From Isoetes taiwanensis (lineage: Eukaryota > Streptophyta > Lycopodiopsida > Isoetales > Isoetaceae), in NCBI GenBank assembly GCA_021234155.1, contig JAJEKV010000004.1, positions 246,001-310,000 on the forward strand: a DNA stretch of 64,000 bases, written 5' to 3'. The first letter of the stretch is position 1. Each line of letters opens with the position of its first letter. This document shows positions 21,481 through 34,025 of this stretch, one piece after another. The position numbers and the translations under genes were made by a program. The notes below the pieces were generated by a model that saw only the letters and a program-made list of their open reading frames with translations, was not told the DNA's origin and searched no databases.

Positions 21481-21871
21481 GTACAACAGGGTTGCCTTCC
21501 TTTTTAAAATGCTTGAAGGCTTCCCGCTCCTTATGCATTTCCGGCTTCCTTGAGAGGCTTTCCCACACCTCCTTGAAGTCCACATCGGTTGGCAAGGACT
21601 CCTCAATCTTCTTGCCGAACTCACTTTTCGAAAGAGTGGAAATACGCATACAATGCGTCCTTGTCATGCGAAATGGCCTCCTAGAGAGGGCATACGCTAC
21701 AACATTAAGCTTACCGGGCTTATATATAATATCAAAATCGTACTCCTCAAGGAATTCCATCCACCTCCTTTGCCTTAAGTTGAGGAGTGGCTGGTGAAAA
21801 GATTGAAGGCTACGGTGATCGTTATCTAACCGGAAACTTCCTTCCGCCAAATAATGCCTCCATATCCTCAA
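21470..21871 (-). pseudogene. Chromovirus RNase H domain
   Basis: The 133-codon frame reads FRLDNDHRSLQSF, then LNLRQRRWMEFLEEYDFDI, then YKPGKLNVVAYALSRRP. This is the typical gypsy RNase H C-terminal half (DH-SL, QRRW, YDF-I-Y-PGK-N--A-ALSR). It follows RT on the minus strand after frame shifts and leads into integrase. Confidence 0.85.
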
Positions 21872-22033
21872 TGTCCGACAATGGCTAGGAGCTCCCGATC
21901 ATGGGTTGGGTGGCGTCAAGGCCGTCGTTCATCTTCTTTGAGTCGAGGCTTGACTACCCTTCCTTCTTGCATCAAGGGCCCTTTGTTGCTATCTTGCTTT
22001 GCATCTGTTGCTATCAACTTATCCTTACTCGGA

Positions 22034-23747
22034 TCAGGAGAACAAGCGGTGTGCTGTTGTTAAGGCCTCTTTAAGCTTCTCAAAAGAAGCTTGGACTTTC
22101 TCTAACCAATGGCTAGCCCAATCCTTAATCTTCTTGGCCTTAGTGAGGTCCGGACGAGGGGGCGCCCACTTAGCAAAGTCCTTCCACGAACTTTTACAAT
22201 ATCCCGCCAACCCAGAAAGCTTCTTGCCGCGCCACATTCCTTGAGCTGGCCAATCAACTATTGCCTCAATCTTAGATGGATCTGTGGAGATTCCCTGGGA
22301 TGTTACTACATGCCCCAAAGTACTCCACCGGCTGTTGCAAAGTGGCACTTAGAGAGCTTCCCATACAACCGATGACGTCTCAACTTCTCCAACACTTTCA
22401 CGAGATCTTACAATGCTCTTCAAGGGACTTTGTAGATTAGGATGTCGTCGAAGAAGACAATAACAAACTCATCAAGAAGTCTCTCAAGACGCCGTTCATG
22501 AGGCGCATAAACGTTCTTTGGAGCATTCGATAGTCAAAGGGCATCTTTCAGAACTCAAAATGACCATACCGCGTTCTGAAAGCAGTCTTATGGATGTCCT
22601 CTTCTTTTATTCTTATCTGATGGTATCCTGATCTCAAATCAATCTTAGAGAATACCTTTGCTCCTTGTAGCTGATCCATTAGGTCATCCGCCCTTGGCAA
22701 TGCATATTTATTCTTTATCGATATTAAGCATTGGCGATAGTCTATGCACATTCTTAAGCTTCCATCTTTCTTCTTGACAAAGAGTATAGGTGCTCCGAAA
22801 GGAGACACACTTGCTCTTATAAATCCAAGCTCCAGCAATTCCTGCAGCTGTTTCTTGAGCTCAGTCAATTCTGGGATGCTCATTCTATATGGCGCCTTAC
22901 TGGTAGGCTTCGCATCCGGAGTCAATGTGATCTCACATTCCACACCCCTATAAGGTGGCAGCTGCCGAATTTCATCCGGAAATACATCCTTGAACTCTGA
23001 AATAAGCCTTGCTATCTGCCTGGGCAGCTGATTTTCCTTTGTGTCACTTCCATCCTGCTTGCCTGGCTCAACTGATTCCATCCTCAAGATGTAATCCACC
23101 TTATTCCTTTCTATACTCTTCCTTAGCTGCTTCAAAGAAATACACTGGATAGGAGAATCTAGCTTCTTACCTTTCACTATCAACTTGCTGCCGTCTGGTG
23201 CCGTCATGGTGACTTCATTCCGGTCGCAATCAATCATGGCTTTGGCTGGCTTCAAAAATTCCATCCCCACTATCAAATCATATCTTCCGATGTCCATGAC
23301 TTCTGCTCCCATCGGCCACTTAGCCCCACTAAGGTCTATGTCAAAGGTGATCCTCCTCCCCTTAGTGTGCCGAATGGCGCCGTTGGCCATAGCTACCGGC
23401 CTTGGCTTAGACTTCAATACCTTATTCTTCATTAGAGCAGCCAATCTAGGAGATGCAAAATTATGAGAGCTACCTGTATCTATGAGGACTACGTAAGGAT
23501 TACTATCTATGATCCCATCAGCCGCGATGACAGTTGACTGATTCTCTATCTCATCTGACTCAATGTTTGCACATATGTGACACTCACCATCTATGAAGTC
23601 GTGGCCCTCCCCGCTGGTCATCGCCCTCGCCCGCTTCGTTGGGGAGTCCCAATCCAAGAGTTCTCGCCAAAGCCGACCGTGATGACTTAATGGACAATCA
23701 TGTGGTTCCGGTTCGGCCGGAAGCACTGAAGCATAACTTCTTCTCAA
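22034..23747 (-). pseudogene. Chromovirus protease and reverse transcriptase
   Basis: The longest frame in the window (22548-23747, 399 codons). The aspartic protease motif [12 protein letters not shown] is at residues about 86-97. The RT starts near residue 255 with [19 protein letters not shown], then [17 protein letters not shown], then [13 protein letters not shown]. The frame breaks at HFEF where MPFGL should follow. The catalytic FFDDILI is found in another frame at about 22437-22478. The RT connection region (GHVVTSQGISTDPSKIEAI) continues at 22034-22348. Protease and RT are in one polyprotein, as in plant chromoviruses. At least two frame changes prevent a complete product as sequenced. 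Confidence 0.9.
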
Positions 23748-23930
23748 TGCATTCCTGTCTCTTTTCCTTCGGCAGACTGTCTAGGAGACGCTTAAGAGCA
23801 CTGCCCCCTGATGCATTCTGTGGCTTACGGTCCCCAAAAGCTTTGCTCTGACCCTTGCCTTGCTGCTGACTCCCTGATGGTGTAGCTGCTGATTGCTTAC
23901 CCTGATATTGTCCCCGATCGCCTCGAACTC

Positions 23931-24510
23931 TTACCCCCCGGTTGATCGCTTCTCTGCTGGAGTTGCTGGTGCCTCTTCCAAACTTATAGCTTTATCTTCG
24001 GCCTCTGCAACTGACCTTGGGTTGATTGCTCTAACAAGCCTCTTGATATTGCTGTTCAACCCCTCAATATAGGTGTCCACTGCTTGCCTTTCTGATACTC
24101 CCGGGACATGAAGTCTAAGTCTCATGAATTCTTCGGTATACTTAGCCACTGATAAGCTACCCTGATTCAACCCAGAAATCATTGGATCTCGTTTCTACTA
24201 GTATGGGACCTTGGTACATAGTGCTTACGGAAAGCCTTGCTAAAAATCTTAAATCTGCAATTGTTCCTCTTCAGCTTGTTAGACTTAGCATATCCCTTCC
24301 ACCGGATCCTTGCCGGGTCCAATAAGGTTATTTGAAAGTAACTTTCCCTATGTCCTTGTCTTTCATACCGTATGAGTTGCCAAACTCTTCCATTTCATCA
24401 AGCCATGCTTCAGCCTCCATGCCAGATCTGTCTTTCCCTGAGAACTGGCCGAGCTTCCTTGTCTTCCATACATTGCTCATAGCACTATCCACCTTTTTCT
24501 CGGTAATCAT
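23931..24510 (-). pseudogene. Chromovirus gag (capsid region)
   Basis: Two frames in series. At 24328-24510, FSGKDRSGMEAEAWLDEMEEF is the capsid start seen in plant gypsy gag. At 23931-24182, GSLSVAKYTEEFMRLRLHVPG and then a VDTYIEGLNSNI block form the later capsid helices. A short region between them is out of frame. The following segment (about 23750-23870) contains a degraded nucleocapsid zinc knuckle, with only part of the CCHC pattern left. Confidence 0.8.
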
Positions 24511-27500
24511 CGCCTTTTCTTGCCCTTTTCCTTGCCTTAGGTGTGCGAGAGTCTTTGCCGGAGCTAGAGCTGTCCTCTTTGGAAGAACTATCCCATGAGC
24601 TGGAGCTAGATGATGATGGGCCTCGGTTCTCCTCTTCCTTCTTCTATCCCCTCGACGTTCCTTTGGTTGCCCTCCCCTTCTGGCCGAGGGACTTCGTCAC
24701 ACCACCCCGAAAACAAGGTGGAGGTGGGTGACCATCCTCTGTGTGCATTCATGAGAGGTGTCGCCAGATTGATGAGATGTTGCAGACCGGTTCCTCATCC
24801 GCACCAACCTTGCATTGGTACCTCGGTGACATATCCCGCTCAAGATCTTCTTGTTCTCTGCCAAACAAGTTCCTTGGGACCCATTGCGTGGTCGGGTGTC
24901 GGGTCCCGAGATCCCCGTGACTTGAGTTCCTTTTGTCGCAAGGATTGATCATTAATACATGTTATTAGGTTAGGCAACGATCATTTTTGCTTACAACTAA
25001 ATTGTTGTTAGGTACAAAAAAGAAATCATATGAAATTTTCATTTACAAGTCAAAATCATGGTAATACATTAATTAGTATATATGGGTACACTTAATGAAC
25101 TACATGATAATACTTAAAAGGAGTTACAATGTATTTTAATTAACTTAGGACCCCAATTCTTCCATCAACGATGTCGCTTGAAAAGTCCTTGATTTTCTTT
25201 GAATCCCCGTACCCTTGCCCATATTTCAAGTAGGATTCTAGCCGCCGATCCTCCCTCCAATGCCCTCGCCACCTGTGGTGTTGGGAGTTCCGTGCGATTG
25301 CCACTACTACCGACAATTGCGCGCATCCCCGAGGTGGCCCCTTGGCGGTCGAGAGCATGAAGTGCTACTGATCTCTTGAAGAGGATAACATGGTCTACTT
25401 TCACATCTATTCTGATGATGACCAAAGCCCGAAGTGCTATAAGGAGTGCTACGGACTCTTCCCCTCTTGGGCTGAATTCTTTATGGAAAACTATCATCTG
25501 CCCACGGCTAAGGGCCGGAAGATAGTACCCGAAAGTGACTTGCCCTTGGTTCCGCCCGGTGCCGTACCTTTTCTCCCACCGCTTTCACCTTTAAGATGTC
25601 CAATGCCATAAGATCCTCATGGTCTCTCCACATAGTAGTTGCACTCTCCAAATTGATGCTGCTACGAAGCCAGCAGCACTCATGGAGCGCGACTGGTTCC
25701 GCTGGCGCTTTGGGCCCCTTCCCGCTTGTACAACCGCTTTGGATTTCCTGAAATTCTTCTTCGGAATGATGGGTTCCCCGCTGTTGATACATCCGCCTTA
25801 TATCTGTTGGTATGCCCGGATGTCCCACATGGTTTCCCGCGATAGGAATGTCGCCCGCTTACTTCCCTTGGTATCTCCCCGGTAGGAGTAGTCGATGAAG
25901 TCGCTACCTGTTCCTGCAATTAGGCCTAGGAGCTCGTCTATCCCGAGGTTCTCCTCTTGGCAATGGGGGAGGAGGTTGAGGATGTCGGTGTATTAATATG
26001 TATTCCTCGCCATCGACGACATGGGGTAAGGCCCGTGATGCCCATTGGTGGCTCAAAATCCCGCCTTTAGAACTTCTTGTTGCCGAAGCTATCGCCTCTC
26101 CATCCTTCTTGCCTCCCTCATCTCCCGGCTTGGGTTCTCTTCCTCTTCCTCTTAAGTATCCCTGCTTTCGATTTGCAACGTAGGTGCTTCGATGTGGAAC
26201 CGTAGTGTTAGGTATGCTAAGGTCCGGATCTCCGGATGCTTATCTCAGGTTGCCGGGTGTCGAGAGGTGCCAAATCCAAGGGTTGGATTGACGGCTCCCG
26301 GGTTGGTTAACCGCCCTATACCGCATGAACAATGCTAAGGTCGCCCGGGCTTGAGAGGTACCTATGCCTATGATGCTTACGTGTCATGTAGTCTCGGCAT
26401 GTTTCGGTTCTATCCCATAACTTGCTCTTATCCCCGGATCCTCCACCCTATGGCTTGAGCAAGAGAATCTAGAGAAACCCATTTCCCTCCCCTAGGTGGC
26501 AAGCTAACTTCCCAGGGTAAGACCTGCTGATCATATTGACAAATGATGTCAGTGTAGTATGGAGTTCTAGTCAGAGTGGCATGGAGATCAAAGAGATAAT
26601 CAAAAACATGGAAGACTTGTTCGGGGGGACAATCACGAATGTGGTTGGTCTCATTATACCATCTGACAAAGCTTGAGGGCGCCATTGAACAGGAATAGCT
26701 ATGGAAAATGGCTGATGGAAATGAGCAAAAGCCAAAGAAATCGCCAAAGGGGTCGAGAGCAACTCTAATGGAAAAAAAAAATGACAAATGAGGGTCCCTT
26801 TTATAGACTAGGGGTGCCCGGTTTTCGTGCACAAAAGGTTCTTGATGGGGAAGACTCCAAATCTATGGCCCTGGTGTCCAAATGAGCTACCATGAAGTGC
26901 AATTCTAAACAAAGCAAAGCAAGAAACGCTACATGGCAGTTTGTTGGGTCAAAAATCGATTCGGCAAAAAATTGGCCGAATCGGTCGAAGGCCAGGAACG
27001 CCTTCGCGGGCGCAGCGGTTCTGGCAGCGTGTGTGACCCGATTTGGGTCTATTCTAAGCTCTGCTGTATATTTTTAAAGAATTCAAATTGCTAGGATGAC
27101 TATTTGGACGATTCTAATCTAACTAGGGGTTTTTCTTACATGATTTAGACCTTAAATTGATAATTTTTTAAAACCGGTCGAAAGCCTTGAAAAATGGGCT
27201 GGTCATGGGCAGCAGGGTCGGGTTCGGTGTGACCCGATTTCGGGGGGGGGTCGCTCGAACTACAATTTTATCTAATGCAGGAAAGATTTGTCTACTAAAT
27301 TGCAAAACAAAGTTTTATATTTATGGGGAAACTTAATAATTACATTTGTTTGAACAAAAATGCATCCTCAAGGATATTCCTTGCGGATGCGACGCGCCAA
27401 GTGTACATCCTTGGGTATTAGAGTCACCCTCGCGTGGATCGCTAGAGGTTGCCTTCCCTCAAACAACGGGTGAGTTTCGGCCTCGGGCCGGCTACTTTAA

Positions 27501-28999
27501 GCACCCGAGTTGTGGCGGCGTCATTCTGTAGTCCGGTGACTTAACTCCGCCCATCACCTCCCGATGAGTCGCTCAAAAGGTGCCTTCCTAATCAGGTGGA
27601 GATTAGTGCTTGTTGAAAGTGTCTAATCTCCCGGAAGACACGGAGGTACCGAAGTTAGGCCCATGGTGGACCTTACTCGCTTCTCTGGGCCGCGGGCTGG
27701 GCGTTCTTGGGTTGGTTCTGCGGCCGCCTCCCTCCACGGTCTGGCTGATGTTTTGCCGGCAGTACCAATCGCTATACCGGCCGTCCACCGACGAAGGTAT
27801 TCTTGGTATGCCTTTGAGGCGGCGCCCGGTAGAAGCGGTCCTCCTTCAAAAGCGAAGGCCTTCGCCCATATACGCTTCTTTGCCACCTTAGGTGGCTTGG
27901 AGGCCCCTACGGGTAAGGTGGTCTTGGGTCAAGCCCTTGCCCGCTCATCTTCTTCCTCCTCCTCTCCTTCCACCTCTCCCTCCTCCTGGCGGGGGAGGCT
28001 CCTCTATCGGACGGTTGTGAGGACCGTCGTTTCTTCTCTTCGTCCTCCGCTCTTCCCGGCTCCTCCCTCGCTCCCTCTTCCTCCCCTTGCGGCCCTCTCT
28101 TTAGGCCACTCGCGACCTTCTCCTTACCTTTTCTTCTTTGGGGCGAAGGCAAAAACCCATCCCACATTCTTTGGACTGCTCTTCCTCCTGCTCTTCTTCC
28201 CACCGGTTAATGCTGTGGCCCGAAGTGGGAATGGTTTGGTTCTTTGTGTTCCGCCGGCGAGGGGCTGCTCTCGACATCGTGTCTGACGGATTTCTTTCTT
28301 TGCTTTCTTTGGTGGAAGCTCCTCTTCCCTTCTTGGGCCGAGGGTGCTCGGGTATCTTCTTCACATGCCGCCCGGCCGCCTCAAAGGCCATGGAGAGGGT
28401 AGGCCTAGGGCCGCCTTCCCATAGGTTTGTTTGGTTCGAGCCATATTTAACGGTCTAGAAAAACAGGTGGGGATAGGGCTGGTCAAGAGAGAGAAGGTAG
28501 AGGAAAGTTTGAGGGAAAAATGAGGTGTCGAGAGATATTTAAAAGGAAGGGCCCCCGAGAATATTCTCCTACCATTAATAGGCCTACTTATTAGCCCCCT
28601 TATTAATTACCCCATAGTACCCTTTAATTTTAATATATGTTTAATTCTTAATACACCTAAAAATTGTAGATATACCTTTGAAATTTCCAATTTCCTAATG
28701 GTTTGAAGTGTGAATTATGGATTTGCCCATTTTTCACCGGGTCTCCGATTGGGATGATTCTTCGACCCATTGTAGGTGAAATTTGATGCAGATGCATGAT
28801 TTTCACTCCAATTTTACTAGAAGATGAGTTTGACTCACTTAACTTTCGGGTCTAACACTTAACCTAAGTCCCCACTCCACTACCTAGGAGAAAATTTTTC
28901 CCCATTTTTCGCGGTTCGATGGTGGAACGTTTATTTCACACCCCTATAGGCCTGTTAGACTACTTCATGGTTGAGTGCTAGTTCTTGGTCAACCAAGAA
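24511..28999 (-). other. 4.5-kb leader between primer site and gag, with unrecognised frames
   Basis: Much longer than a usual chromovirus leader. It holds several overlapping minus-strand frames: 28101-28391 and 27907-28203 (rich in Lys, Arg and Glu, basic-acidic), 26428-26832 (134 codons, with a segment starting MAPSSFVRWYNETNHIRDCP), 25508-25828 and 25165-25497. Together they could be one long frame broken by indels, located upstream of gag. No domain is recognised. It could be an extra element ORF, captured host sequence, or a further nested insertion; no terminal repeats were found inside it. Confidence 0.5.
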
Positions 29000-29016
29000 C
29001 ATCGCCTCCGATACCA
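29000..29016 (-). promoter_or_regulatory. Chromovirus primer-binding site
   Basis: The minus strand reads TGGTATCGGAGGCGATG one base after the 5' LTR end (GCGTCACA). It is close to the tRNA-Met-type site TGGTATCAGAGC with a diverged middle. Confidence 0.8.
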
Positions 29017-29017
29017 T

Positions 29018-30639
29018 TGTGACGCCCCTCGCTAAACATACGGCCACCGGCACGCACACTTGGCAGAAATCCCCCATCCGCTCGACAACCGTGATGGGAC
29101 CTTTCTGGCTACCAAGACTCGAGGTGACTCTAGTGCGGGAAGGGAACACTTAAGGTGTCTTTGGCGCCTTCCCCTATGGCTCCTATAACAGCGAAGCGAT
29201 AACACGCCGTAACTAGCATAAAACATATATAAATACTACCGAGGGTAGTGCACGCGACATAAACCAATGCATAGATGATAATCACAAAACCATAAAACGG
29301 AGAGCTCCTACCCGCTCCGCACTCATAAGGAGGTTGGACTGACCGGCTAGGCCTCAAGATAGAGCAGACCGAGTCATGGCAATGGCGGCTGGCATAGAAC
29401 AATGGCTAGGGTTGACCACTCCATCCCCCCCCCTATGCATACTGCGGATGGGCTAGATCAGGCTCGACAGACTCTAGCCTTCTGGGAGACGCTAATCCCA
29501 TGGCATCACCCATCGGGACTACTCCAGTTGCATCTCCCTGGTCCGATGAGGCAGAAGGGTTGCATCTCCCCTTCCCAGGGTCTAGAGGTGCTGTGGGCTA
29601 GAGAATGAATGTGGCGACACCACGATTCGCACTGCCGATCCCCCCAAAACGAGAGCCAAGCCATCACTTGCAGCTCGAGGCATGGCAACACCATTGCCCT
29701 GGAGGTGCCGGACCCATGCTCGGCCCCCACACGGTGACCACCATAAGCCTAGCCCACTATGGGATCCCCAAGAAGCCCCCACTCGGCGGGGATCCTCCCT
29801 CCACTTTCCCTCTAGCCCCGTTATCTGGTCTTGCCGAGTCATATCATAGCCTCAATAGCCCGGTGGGCTCCTATGCACAAAGTCGCATCTAATAGGAACT
29901 AAGGGATCTACTCTAGAGCATACTACATATGGCCCTAGGTCTCTACCCCCCTTCCCAATACAAGAGGAGCAAACATGATCAACCAACATCACATAATCAT
30001 CACATCATGAGAATAATCATAAGAAGAACATCTTAACCTAATCATACAACTAACTAATAGTTAGGGTTCCTTGATTGGGGTTCAAGATGTTGAATATGGG
30101 TTCTAGGATGGCTCTACTCCTAGATACAAAATACTAGCACATCTTGGAATGCTAATCCTGCATGAGCTATCACAACTACTATCCTACATACCGCCCCCGA
30201 TGCTCTCCTCCAGATCCCGGCGCCCATAGTCTTCGACTCACAAGTCGCTATTCCTCCTCCAAGAACGGTTCTACCCCTACCTGGGCCGCACCAGCCTATG
30301 CCATTAACAGTGAACCATGTTCAAACGGGTTTCAACAAGTAGGTGAGTCTCGGGTGCTAGGGCTGGAAAGAGGTCTAGGGTTAGGGTTTATGCCCTATAA
30401 GTTAGGGTCCACCTAGGATGCCACGTGGCACCAATGGGTGAGTCCGTGTGGCGATGCCCCAATAGGTTAAGGCCACGTGGATAATGGCTTAACCTATGGT
30501 TGGCTAAGTTATGAGAATAACTTAGCCATGCCCCCTAGTGCCACGATCTATGGTATACAAGGCTATAAAGATAGACTTGTGGTGGTGGATCGATCCAGAA
30601 TATACGTGATTTATGGCGATATTCCCTTGGACCGCCACA
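29018..30639 (-). repeat. Chromovirus 5' LTR (1,622 bp)
   Basis: Collinear with 17645-19283. The differences are mainly 1-6 base gaps in GC-rich stretches, with few plain substitutions in AT-rich stretches. Confidence 0.9.
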
Positions 30640-31637
30640 TTAGCACCGGGAGATGGGGATTACGAAGGGTAGAGACCTCTGAGCCCATGTATTATAGTAT
30701 GCTCCTAGATAGAGCCCTGTATTATTCCCATTAGATGCGGCCTGTGTACAAGATCCCACCGAGCTGTGGAATCTATGGCATCATTGAAGCACCAGACAAG
30801 GGGCCGTAGTGATGAAGTGTGGGGTGGGGTCTCGCTGAAAGCATAAAAGCTGGGGACTCCTTTCCGGTGAGCTAGGGCCTAACAGCCGGTCACGAGGGGC
30901 GGGTATGGGTCCGACACTCCCCGGGGCAGTGGTGTGATCATCCTGTACTTTGAAGATGAAGTTAGGGGAGTAGGTCGGGTACGGATGCGGGGGTCGCTGA
31001 TGCGGCACTTATTCTCTAGCTCACCCATGGATTCACTGCGACTCTGGGAAGGGACATTTCTCTGACCTGCCTCATCGGACTGGGGAGAAGTAACCCGGAG
31101 TAGCCCGGAAGGGTGATACCTTGGGATTGCGCCTCCGGGAAGGCTACAATGGCGCCATAGCTTGATTCAGCTCATCTGCAAAATGTGCACAGGAGGGGCG
31201 GATGGAGTGGACAACCCTAGCCAATGTTCTATGCCAACCAACGCCATGTTAAGATTATGTCTGCTGATCTCCACGAGACCTAGCCGCCCGGTCGATTCCC
31301 CTTGAGTCCGAGTGGGGGGTAGAACCTTGGGTTTTGGGATGCTTTCCTTAGCATTAGATGTATCTTCTGTTATCATCGGTTGGAGATGTGCCACCCTTCG
31401 GTGGTGGTTATTTATGATATGACTATCTTTGTATGCTAACCTTGTATTCACGCTTCCGCAACATAGGAGTCCCATTGAAGGCGTGGGCGAATGACACCTC
31501 CGTGTCCTTCACCCGTGCATCTCTATAGATGGTCCGAAGTTAGGCGGAGGGCCACGCTCATGGTGAACCGATTGCCATGGGAGGGGAAGTCCCGTGATGT
31601 ATACGCCCGGCGCCGTATATGTTGGGGAGCGTCCACA
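30640..31637 (+). mobile_element. LTR-2 of the array, right part
   Basis: Resumes at the TTAGC target duplicate and runs to about 31637 (GTCCACA). Compared with LTR-3 it has a dense set of small indels in GC-rich spots (for example around 30805-30910). Confidence 0.88.
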
Positions 31638-34025
31638 AAGGGTATCGAGCCATGATTTTGGTTCTACTTACAGGCTCCTAGGGCGTAATTATAATCTGGG
31701 TCCTGTAAACTTTATTTTGCTTTTATTTTCTTTGGTATGCAATTTTGTGAGCATGCAAGTGAAAATGTTGTGTTTATTATACAAGTTGTTAAGATAGAAG
31801 AATATGGAATATTTCAAACTCAGAGAAAAGGAAGTTGGATTTGACATAGACAATGCATAACTATTCCTAGTTGGTACGTGCATATGTGGGAAATACGGAA
31901 CCTTAGCATTTTGTAAATATTTTGATGTGGACTGCAGAGAATGTTTACAGATTTTCTCAAATATGTCTGTTTCATGAACATCAACATGAAATTACTGCAA
32001 TGAGCATATAGAAGAGAACATTGGGAATGAATTAGTGGGCAACATTTTGGACCAAGGATTATGGTTTATTTTATAGAATCGATGTATAAATAATTCCATT
32101 GAGAATGCAGTTGGAACAAATGCAGTGCAGTAGACCTATCAAAATAGTTGAAAGTTAGTTTGACTAGTTGAATAGTTACTAAGCCTATGAAACAAAAATA
32201 ATAGAGAATATCTTATTCAGAGAGAGATTGCAAACAACATCGAAGAATCATGTAGGGCATGATGTAATGGCTACCATCATACCTTGTCAATAAATTACTT
32301 AAAATGTGCTTTCTACAACCAAAGGGTAATGATACATCTGAAATATTGCTTGTGAGGCACACGAATCATGTGGATGAGGACAATGTTGACTCAGCACTTA
32401 GCACGGCATATTCAAGTGAAGGCTTATAGAGGCGTTTGTGTCAATTTGGCAGGAAGGGCCTTCAACAACTTGCTTGAGAAGAATTGATGGGAATGGCGCA
32501 ATGGTTCCTTTTGAAATTATGCAGTATCCGCATACTGTAATGCTGCATCATTCACTTTGAAATTGGACTTCTCAATTTCTAGCATGATACATAAACACGA
32601 ACAAAGGTTTGTATCAAGTACATCTGTTGACACTGCAAGAAATGATAAGTGACATTAGGAAGAAGAAAGTCTATAGAAATGCAATAAAAAACAGGAATAC
32701 TACACACATGTAATGCAACTACCAATAGTTTGATGTATTAAATCCAAGCTCATGGCCAATGTACCTAATGTTTGAGTGAAATCTGTAATTTACTATCCAA
32801 GCATTTATAGTGTGTATGCCTCACATGTAGCAGGTCAATGGTTCATTGCTTAACAGACTCGATAATTAATTATGCTTACAATATCGGAAGTAGCAGTTAT
32901 GCTTACAATATCGGAAGTAGCAGATACTGGATCCGTGTCGTTGTAGAAGTCATTAGATATTGTCCATATATCACCCTGTTGCTATATGTGTTGAGCAAAA
33001 ATAAGCATAGTGTAGATCATGTGAAGCTCCACATTCATCATGCATGTGCACAAGGAGGTTCTCTAAATATGTATCTTTATGTAACCTGCTATGGATGTGA
33101 TGATGGTGAGTATGCTTGACTCTTGAGAGATCTTTTGCATTGGCACACCAATGTGTATGAAACACCATTTGTATTTAATGCCTGTTAAAAAATTATTAAG
33201 TGAGTGATTCGAGAGTCTGATTTGAAATGTTCGTAGTCCACGATATTTTCTCATCAGTCGGGGTAATTAAAAGTGGAAGTTAATTCTTGTCAGAACGTGT
33301 GAGAAGTTGGGACTAGGCAAATGTGCCTATTTAGAATCCCCCTATTGAAATCTTGTGTTCGATCTCTAGAACCATAGGAACAATTACGAGAAGTTTAGGG
33401 CCAAATGTCGATCATTTGTCTACCATAGTGGTGCTCAGGAGAATATTAAACAGAAGCCGCACCATCGACAACAACAGAATGACAAGCTCCCAATGGCAGC
33501 GAGTCAAGCTCCTCCTAGCACCATAGCTGCTTCTGGAAGTTGCTAGTAGATGGTTGGATGGATCATCACTACTTCCAGAGAGTTGTTGGAGTGATGAAGT
33601 GACAGATTACTCAACTTTTTTAAGAACATTCTACATTTATCCATCATAGATGAGGAGATGTTGTTGTCCGCTATAGAAGATTGATCTTCTAGGCCGAGAT
33701 ATTATGAGATCATTTCGAGTCCCATACTCAGGTGTGCTGTTCTAGCTCTTCAAAAACCAAAATGCTATATATGGATAACCAGAAGAAAGATGTTCTAGGA
33801 CAGAGCCCATGGCAGAATTTTTTCCTTGAAGATCTATGAGATAACATCTTCGAGCTGCATCGATAGGAACAAGTAGACAGAGTAGCTCTAGAAGATAAAA
33901 AAAAAACTCTCTGTTCTTGCAAATAGAGGTGGGAAGGAAGCATAATGCGCTTAGTGCTAATGGTGTTATGGACCAAGGGCAAGTCGCGCTTGCGGGCCTT
34001 GGGACCGGGAGTCTGCATTGGAAAT
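31638..34025 (+). other. Type 2 spacer, copy a (captured DNA between LTRs)
   Basis: Starts with a short primer-site stub shared with type 1 (to ATTTTGGTT), then departs into about 2.35 kb of unrelated AT-rich DNA and ends directly at LTR-3 without a polypurine tract. This suggests genomic DNA trapped between a truncated element and the next one, rather than a true internal region. It includes a two-copy direct repeat of ATGCTTACAATATCGGAAGT at 32871-32920. A 93-codon frame (32838-33119) is kept in copy b, but so is everything else. Confidence 0.7.

Larger units (their letters stand above)
17645..30639 (-). mobile_element. Full-length Ty3-gypsy chromovirus inserted in LTR-2
   Basis: A 12,995-bp minus-strand element bounded by TGTGACGCCCC on the left and GACCGCCACA on the right. 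The target TTAGC is duplicated at 17640-17644 and 30640-30644; the uninterrupted target is seen in LTR-3, LTR-4 and LTR-5. LTRs: 17645-19283 (3') and 29018-30639 (5'). Inside, in minus-strand order, are the primer site, a long leader, gag, protease, RT, RNase H, integrase, a chromodomain remnant and a polypurine tract, the order of plant chromoviruses. All coding parts carry frameshifts, and the two LTRs differ by numerous small indels. That means either an old insertion or consensus errors. Confidence 0.93.

Noticed and set aside
27663-28286. 207-codon plus-strand frame inside the chromovirus
   Set aside because: It is antisense to the Lys/Arg/Glu-rich minus-strand frames of the element and is rich in Ser, Pro and Leu from their codon pattern; a shadow frame.
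20215-28391. CRISPR array or bacterial modification operon
   Set aside because: No regular short repeats with unique spacers were found. All recognisable domains here are retroelement proteins on one strand between LTRs.
32838-33119. 93-codon frame present in both type 2 spacers
   Set aside because: Shared only because the spacer itself was duplicated; internal repeats and the absence of any recognisable domain argue against a gene.
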